From: Symbiodinium kawagutii
Lineage: Eukaryota > Sar > Dinophyceae > Suessiales > Symbiodiniaceae
DNA: 64,000 nucleotides
Direction of reading: 5' to 3'
Assembly (NCBI GenBank): GCA_009767595.1
Contig: VSDK01002168.1
Coordinates: forward strand, 252,503 to 316,502
Under the pieces are notes generated by a model that worked only from the letters and a program-made list of their open reading frames with translations, did not search any database and was not told where the DNA came from. Each line of letters starts with the position of its first letter. Within the stretch, counting starts at the first letter, position 1. A program made the translations under genes and the position numbers. This document shows, one piece after another, positions 36,401-45,400 of this stretch.

Positions 36401-39400
36401 ATAATACACATGAACTGAAGCTATTAGGGATGCAAGGGGATGCAAAAGGCATGCATACTCAGTTGACATAGCACTCAGCTTAACATACAAACACACCCAC
36501 CACTGATTATTTACTGGTTGGCGGTTTCAGTTCAACCCCTATACCTAGAACTTCCTGGTGTTACTTTTTCTTGCCGTTGCCGTGAAAAGCAACAATTAAA
36601 GTCGTTCTTGATCAAATCTGCCGTTTTTGTTCAAAAACGCCGTTGGGGGGATTGCAATCTCAGAAACGCCGTTGCCATTCAATGTCTCAGATTGAAACCA
36701 AATCTGCTACGTGTGCAATTGATATTAATCCTCTTCAAGTTACTGCTGGATATGGTGTTGCAACATTTCCCTANNNNNNNNNNNNNNNNNNNNNNNNNNN
36801 NNNNNNNNNNNNNNNNNNNNNNNNNNNNNNNNNNNNNNNNNNNNNNNNNNNNNNNNNNNNNNNNNNNNNNNNNNNNNNNNNNNNNNNNNNNNNNNNNNNN
36901 NNNNNNNNNNNNNNNNNNNNNNNNNNNNNNNNNNNNNNNNNNNNNNNNNNNNNNNNNNNNNNNNNNNNNNNNNNNNNNNNNNNNNNNNNNNNNNNNNNNN
37001 NNNNNNNNNNNNNNNNNNNNNNNNNNNNNNNNNNNNNNNNNNNNNNNNNNNNNNNNNNNNNNNNNGGTCGCCCAATGTCGCCGTTTGGTCGCCCAATGTC
37101 GCCGTTGCACAAATTCACTGATTGTCGTTTTGTTTTGAAATTGTTGATTTAAGTCACCGGTATCCTGGCATGTGGCTGATTACCTTCACAGCGAGCACGC
37201 TCACAAGCAAGCAGCCATTCATGGGAAAGGGCATTGGGTCAGAAAATATCGACCCCAAGCTATGGATGCTGACATGCGGCAAAGGGATCCCAAAGCTATT
37301 TCACCATCTTGGTTCTCGCTTAGGTTTTCAACGCTCGTTGAAGCGACTTTGACATGGATATAGACATTTTCCAACGCAAAACGCATGTTTTGTAGCAAAG
37401 GTTTCACTGTGTATACTGTATAATCACGCGTTAGCCACACAAGACTTAGTTGGCCACATAATTCTGGAGCAAGTGCTGGGTCAGGAAGAATGCGTTCTTC
37501 CAAAATGGACCTTTCCACCCAAAAGTGCCAAAGTATGCCAAAACACAATTTCTGCCGTTTGTCTTCAAAGTTGCCGTTCTGGGCAAAAACATAACTTTTG
37601 GGCAAAAGGCAAGAATTTTCCAGGATTTGAAGTTGCAGGTATGAAAAATATGCATGTCAACCAACCAACCATTGGGTAATACTAGCAAACATAGAAAATG
37701 CTTGAAACCACCAACCAGTTTATGTTTGATGAGGAATACTGATGGGTGTCAAACCATGGTCAATCACCCACAATTGTGACCAACGAGTGCTTTTATTACT
37801 AAATCCAGCAAACTACTGATGTTCCTAGCGTATATGATATTGCTTGTAGAATTCAAACATCTGTGAATGTAGCAATACTTATTCTTTGTATAAAATCTTA
37901 ACCGACAAATTGATTGTTGCTTTCCCATGCAATGACTGCAATGATGGCCTTCCTTTGCCAGAAGTTTACTCGCACATCTCTCCACAAATCAAAGTTGCTA
38001 CTTAGGTGAAACCACAACCGCTCGTTCTGCGGACCGGGCTGAGTCCAAAAGTCTTCGTAGACCACGAAGTTGTTGTTTTGCGGCTGGCCGGGGGCGGCGG
38101 GGTTGAATAGGATCGGAAATGCACACTCAGAAATGTGAAACTTGCTTTTTTGAGAAACTATGGTGTCGGATTCTTTTGGATGCTCTTGAGTCATTGGCTG
38201 CAAAATGCTTGAATTTCAAAACCGAATCAAGATGGCGAGCTGCAATAGAAAGACACATCATACTCAAAAATGGTAATGTTGACTTCTTCACGTTTTTCCA
38301 TCATGAACGAAAACCTGTTTGCAGCTTGCACTGATGTAAGTTCCACAAATTGAAATGCCCATGGATCACAGCTCCAGCGGCACCCGCGCACGCACCTTGT
38401 ATTTGCAGAGGCCGTAGTGCTTCTTGAGGAAACACAGCAACTTGGGCGATGGACGGTCATAGCCCAGCTCCTTCAGCCGCTCAAGGCGAATGTTTCCCAT
38501 CTGGTCATGTGGATCTGCCCTATGGTACTATGCTCGACCGGATTCTAATTTTTTGAGGCTCCCCCTCTATCAACCACGGAAATGTCGATTTCTTCATGCT
38601 GGTTCAACATGACCCAGCCATGTGGGCTACCTCTCCTGATATCTCGTGTTCGCAGCGAAATTGCAAAGACTGACCAACAAACTTCAACCGAAATCCAAAT
38701 TTCGAGATGGATGCTTCCAGCAGATGTGGATTTACACCACACCAGCTCTCCAATCCCCCAAGGTCCCAACTTGTGAGTGGTACCTATATTACAAGCTGGC
38801 AAGATTTGGTAAGCCAAACGTATCTACAGTAAGTGGTTGGTGGCTTCAACCCCTATGACAAATTTTAATCAACCATCCATTTGGTAACAACTCGAGGGAA
38901 AATCGGAAAACAAAAACATGTCAATCAAACCACCAACCAAATTAGTTGTTTCATCATTGGTTGCTTATTATCCCCTATTCTTAACCATTATTGCTGGTTA
39001 TAAGTTATAACCCCTATGAAACCCTATGCAACCACGACTACAATTATTCTTGGTTTTGATCCCCTATGGTTGTTCAAACCTACTTAGCCAACTTGGCAGT
39101 TGTTGGTTGTAACCAGTTATAGCTGGTTATAAACCGTATAAAACCACTGAACCACCAGCTATAGTTGCTTATCCTTCACATCACTTTATCGACCACTATT
39201 AACCACTGATTTGCCACTATTAACTTCGTGGTTTCAACCCCTATGAAAATTATTAGCCAACCAACTATTTCTCAATAATTACTAGTGAAAATAAAAACTG
39301 TTTGAAACCACCAGCCAGTTAACCATTACTTATCCATCATACTTAATCACTATATCAACCACTGGTTGTGGGTCGAAACCCCGTACCCCTGGTTCCCCTA

Positions 39401-42400
39401 CCATTAGCCATTGTTTCCCCTATAGTATTGTTGGTCATTATCCCTATTATTGGTTGGTTGACTGCTTGACCCATGGCCATATCAACCACTATCAACCACT
39501 ATCAACCACTATCAACCACTATCAACCACTAATCAACAATAATTAACCACTATTAACAACTAATTAACCACTATTAACCACTAGTAACATCCATTGACCA
39601 CTATCAACCACTAAGTAAGCATCATTCCCCAGCACCAAGCACCAGGCCACGCACCTGGCTCCCCCCCCCCCGCTCTCCGGCGCTACCACGTGCTCGCGCC
39701 GCAGCATGGCATCGAAGAGCTGTCGGCCGAAGCCCGTGCGCTGGAATCTGCGGGGAGGAGGTGACTCCCCAGTCATAGGACTGGGTGGAACCATAACTTA
39801 GTGCTGATAAAAATGGATGGTTATGGTGATCATGGGGTTTGGTGCAACCATTTTCAATGCTGATCATTAACCATAACCATTTTCGGGGTTCCCATGTAGC
39901 TGATACAAATGGATGGTTTATTACTCCCCAGCATAGGTGACCCCCCAGTGATCAGCTACATGGGTGTGCCTGCGAGATACCCCGAAAATGCATGTTTATA
40001 TAATTTATGATGAATGATTTGAGGTACCTAAACATGATTCGGGGATACCCCTATTTTGAGAAACCACCATATCCGGCCATAACTAGGGCTCCAAACCCTT
40101 GAAATATAGCTATTTTCTTTGATTAAAAGTGGAATATCCCACTATAGTGACGACACCCAGTGCTGTATTTCATCCGATAGTGAAACTAGCATATTTACAC
40201 AAGATCACCGGAATCACTGGAAGAGTTGTTCTCAAGGAACCGGATCCAGTTTGCATACATCTTCTGGTTGATGATTGAACCACCCCTATGATAAATATGC
40301 GTCAACCGACCATTGCTTAATAAATACTAAGGAACTAGGGAAAATACAAATGTTTGAAACCACCAGCCAGCGTTCTAGTGGTGTACTGTAGTTCAGAGGA
40401 TATTGGATGTGCTTGTGGACTGCTCGCAAATCTGTTCGTCCACACGTGCACGCGTAGTTTATGTGTATTCTGAACGAACTGTTTGGGAAACTTGTTAGTG
40501 AATGGTCAGTCCAAACATCTTCAAAGAATACACTGACGGGCTTCGTCTTGTGAGAATGCTATCATGAACCGGAACACCTATGGACAGGAAACCTGATATC
40601 ATAGCACTGTGAGGGGGCTTTGATCAGTGGTGAGCCAAGGGCCCTATAGCGTGTCCACATCTGTTTCGCCAGTTGGATGGCTCACATCTTTATAGGGCAA
40701 GTATGGACGAGTGGTTTGTTTTCGATCATTCACGGTTCACATAGTTTGGCTGTTTGGCTTGATCATTTGTAATTCTGTATAATAAAAGACTTGGTTAAAC
40801 AATGCGGCCACCTAGCACTACTGATGGGTTCAGAATAGGAGTGCAAAATCATCATCATCATCATTGAACATCAAGGGCCATTGCTGTCTATTCACCGGAC
40901 AAACCAAACCATGAGTTATTGACCATACTTGTTAACACTTGCCAACCGTCTATGATTCGACAACAATTACAACATTAATATCAATAGATAGTCAACCATT
41001 CATCATTAACGAGTCATCAATAATCAACCTTTTTATTGTTCATCAACCATTGACCGCTGTCGACCCATCATCAGTAGCACGGCTTAGATCCAGCCCCATC
41101 TCCGAAGTCCGGGGTTTTGCGGCAGCAAAAAAAAGCCTCTCGTGGATGTAGAAATCCAACGCGCACCTAACGCAGTGGCTGAGGAATGGACACAGCAACT
41201 AGTGGTTAATAATTGTGGTTCATGATTCATGATATTAAATGACGGTTATCATCCTCTGGTGATTAAAAGTAGCAATGGATCATATCTGGTTGGTGGTTTC
41301 AACAACTATGAAAAATATTAGTCAACCAACTATGTGTTATATTTGTCAATAATACTACTGAAAATAGAAAATGTTTAACATCACCAACCAAATATCTGTT
41401 TTTGCTATTGGGAATGGCTATGTTCCAGCCAGCTATCCCTGAGCCACTAAAGCCTGATCCAACTGCTCAAATCAAGCAGCGAACGAAGCATCAGCTTTGT
41501 ATCTAGTAATTAAGCCTGGTAGGCCGGCTGGAAAATCCCAAGCCATTCAGTCACTCATAGAATATGACAGTGGGTCAAAACCCTGTGCCCCTGGTTCCCC
41601 TATCATTAACCATTGTTTTCCCTAGTATCATTGGTTATTGCCCCCGAGACTATGGGTTGGTTGATATTGACGCATAGCCATATTATGATTTTCAAGGCAT
41701 CATTCACCAGCTCCATGATGAAGCCACGGGATCCAAAGGTTGGTATTCAACTCACCATAGCCATTCACCTCTGACTTTTTCATCATTGATGGCTATCAAT
41801 ATGGTGGTTTCTCAAAATAGGGTATCCCCAAATCATACAATTTCAATCCTTTTTTACTCATAAGCAAATTCATCTTGGGGTTCCCTGTCACAAGAACCCC
41901 CATATGAACGGATGTCCGGCGCATATCTTATCATATCTTCACCACGTCCCCATGGCGCTGCTTACACACCACAGTTGCACCCCTGGGTCATCCCACAGCG
42001 GCTCGATCTCCTTAAAGGCGTTCTTGACCTTGGTGTCTCAATGCGTCGCATTTCTAAGGAGAAGAGGTTGGGGGATTTAGATTTACCGATCTGGGGGGTT
42101 CTTTAGATATTGAACTCCTCAAAATGGATGAGTTGGGGGTGCCCCTATTTTGAAAAACATCATCTACCATTTCAAGCTACCTGTAAAGAATTGGTGTCGA
42201 GCTATATCAGGTTAGTTTAACCGTCATGAACCATGAAATTTTCTATATAGGTTCTTATCCCCTATAATCAACCACGAGTTCACCGCTTCGTTTTCCAATG
42301 CTCCATGCTCATTTTCCCACATTGACCTGCAAAAACACCCAGTTTTGTAGGTAAAAATACCATACATGGAGTCCTTGGGACAGGCTACGCCATCCTCCAG

Positions 42401-45400
42401 CGCCGCCATCCTCCAGAGCCGCCCTCGCCCCCGCCCCCGGCCCCCCGCCGAGCGTTCCCCACGTCCGCAAAGTCCCGCGTCGAGGCATTGGGAGCCTCCA
42501 CGAAGAGACGTTTGCGACCCACCTGCAGCAAGGGGTAAGCCGCAGGCGCTGCAAGGATGATGGGTCATGAAGCAAGCATACATTGGTTAATGGGGTTAAG
42601 AATGATTAATAACTAATGGTATCTAATGGTTGACAACTAATGGTTAATAATCAATAACTATGGTGGTGCTTATGATTATATTTAACTATTAATGATTGTA
42701 ATCTAACCATAAATATATAGTTAGTGGTGGTAATTATTTCTAATGGGGTTAAGCATGGTTATAATTACAATCAATAAACAATGTTTAACAACTGGTTAAT
42801 AAGGTAACAATGGTTACACAAACATGGGGGGTTATGTCAATCACTGATTATAATGTTAGAATGATTAATCAATAGTGAATGATTAACCATTGATTCTCGA
42901 TTGATGGTTATGGATAGTGTCACATGGTGGCTAATGGATAATCATAAGGGACAATCACCAACAATAATAGTGGATGTATACCAACTACATGGTGATTGAT
43001 TATTGACGGACTTATTGATTTGTGATGATGAATGATAACCGTCAAAGATTATTGATAATTCATTGCGGATTACTGATGATTGCTGACTGATTGGTGGTTT
43101 TTCAAAATAGGGGACCCCAAAGTTATGGTTGCTTTACTACTATAAATGGTCAATAAAGGATGATTTGGGTGGTATCCCTATTTTGATTGATTATTGATTG
43201 TTGATGTGTTATTGATTGTTCTTGACGGTTATCACTTTTGAATATTATTGAACAAAACCAATTTATCAACTAAGTCATAACCATTAATTATTGGTGATTA
43301 GTAATGGCTACAGTAATGATATCTAATGATTAACAACTTTGGCACTAAATTGTAATTACTTCGTGGAAAACAACTGATCAATTAAATCTTGCTTCGTTGA
43401 CCATTCCTAATAAATCAATGGTTAATGATGCATATTTGGTTTTCAATTATGATTACCACTTGATTAATATGATTCATTATCGTCGATGGTCGGTGATCAA
43501 TTAGTTGGTTGTTAATCGACTATTACATCAGAATCATTGACAATGCGTGAATAATTTATTGCTACTGGTTAATTAAGTAATTTGCAATTGATTACGAATG
43601 ACGCTCGATCATTCATCCTTCGCTTATTGATTCATCATCAACCATGATTAATTCATGCATGGCGAGCTGGGTCAAGGCTGTCCCCCTCAAATTGATGGAG
43701 GATAATAACCAAGAAGAAAAGGGAAAACATTGGTCAATGATGACAATAAGGGATAGAGATTCCACTACCTTAGAAGTGCTGCAATGACAAGGCCTGACAT
43801 TTTTTTCTGTTGTACGATGACCAAACGGCAACCCATGCCTTGCAAATTCACTCGAAGCACTCCCAACAAGAGTAAATTCCCAAACTGCAGGTATCAATCC
43901 TAATTCGAGCAATCATATGGCAGTGGGTTTAAACCCCATACCCCTAGTTCCCCACCATTAACCATTGTTTTCAACTTTATTGTTGGTGGAAATCTCCCAT
44001 TAGTTGGTTGATGTTGGTTGGTTCATATTGACCCATGGACATATAAGTACTGTTTGCATTTCATGACCACGGCAGTTTAAATCTGCTGCCGACTGGACCT
44101 CAACGAGTCACTGCTAACGGATTGCACTGACCACCCTGGTGCCCCAAGCCCTTCGGCTGGTGATCACTGTGATCTTTCAAGGTTCTACTCTCAAACTTTC
44201 ACCAGGGATAGTCTATGGCAAATCATCACGTCCCAACGTCCAACATCTGGTTTCAACCCCTTTGAAAATATGAGTCATCCAACCAACTATCTATTTGGTC
44301 ATACAAGTGGAAAAAAAAGCCAATCGAACCACCAGCCCGTTAACCAATGATTCACATTTCATCTGGTAAGGACAATAGTGGTTGATGAATTGTTAATAAT
44401 AGTCAGAATAGCATTTAATCATTATCAACCACTATCAATAATTCATTGATGAGAATAGTTTTAAACATGTTCTATCATATACTATAGTTCATAAGAATAG
44501 TAAATAACAACAATTCACACAGTACTAGAATATTGACCGTTCATGATGGTGAATGATACTTATATATACACAATATAGTCGATCTCAGAACGGTTCCCAC
44601 CGCATACCATCCACCCTTTTGCCTTCAGAAATCCCAGGGCTTTTGACCCATCCAACAGCAGGTACACTCGTTGGTCTCCCAGGCAACTGCCAGACCTCAG
44701 GTTGGAGCGTTCGTGACGGAGCCCAAGATATCCCAAGATCACCGTTGCCCCTTGCTGGTAGGAAGGTGGTCTGTAGGGGGATATTCATTGTCCGGTTAAG
44801 GGCTCGTTTCGGGCGGCCACGAAACAGCAATTTTTAGGTAACAGCATTTTGTGTGCTTGTGTACAACACAGTCATTGCAGCACAGTAGCTACTAGACAAT
44901 AACAGCAACATAATAACTGCAACACAGTAGCCTCACAGTAACTGCAACAACAATTTCCAAAGGTTTGAAAACACTGTGTTTTACAGGGGTTTTTGCTCCT
45001 CATGGCCCTAAACACACAGTGAAATGCATATTTTTGGTAAGAAGAACATTTCTTTTGAATTTTACAGTATGTATGTCATTCTCAGATGGTGTCTGAAATG
45101 CAGGATGGTTGTGTGCATATACCTTGGCCTTTATGCTTCCATTTTTCATTGGCAAGACAAATATAGGCAAAGCAAAATTAGAATTGAAAACAAGAATTGT
45201 AGCATAGTACTTGCGCCAAAATATTTGCAACACAGCGACTGCAATACAAAAATTTCAAAAGAAAATAGTTTACAAGAAAACCTGTCAGCAAAGCAATCTT
45301 ACAATTGAAAAAAAATTGTAGCATATTAGTCACAGCACAGGAATTGCACCGCAATCCTTGCACTGCAAAAAAATGTCCAGCGCAAGAACTTAACCACAAT

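Noticed and set aside
36518..37138. 206-codon frame
   Set aside because: More than 90 codons are Ns from the assembly gap.
43613..43912. 99-codon minus-strand frame within an ATAT intron
   Set aside because: The ATAT exons on both sides join well without it, and no clean splice pair was found; an unrelated exon cannot be excluded.
44553..44837. 94-codon plus-strand frame over the ATAT exon
   Set aside because: It is antisense shadow of the conserved VYLLLDG exon, partly running into the foldback TIR.
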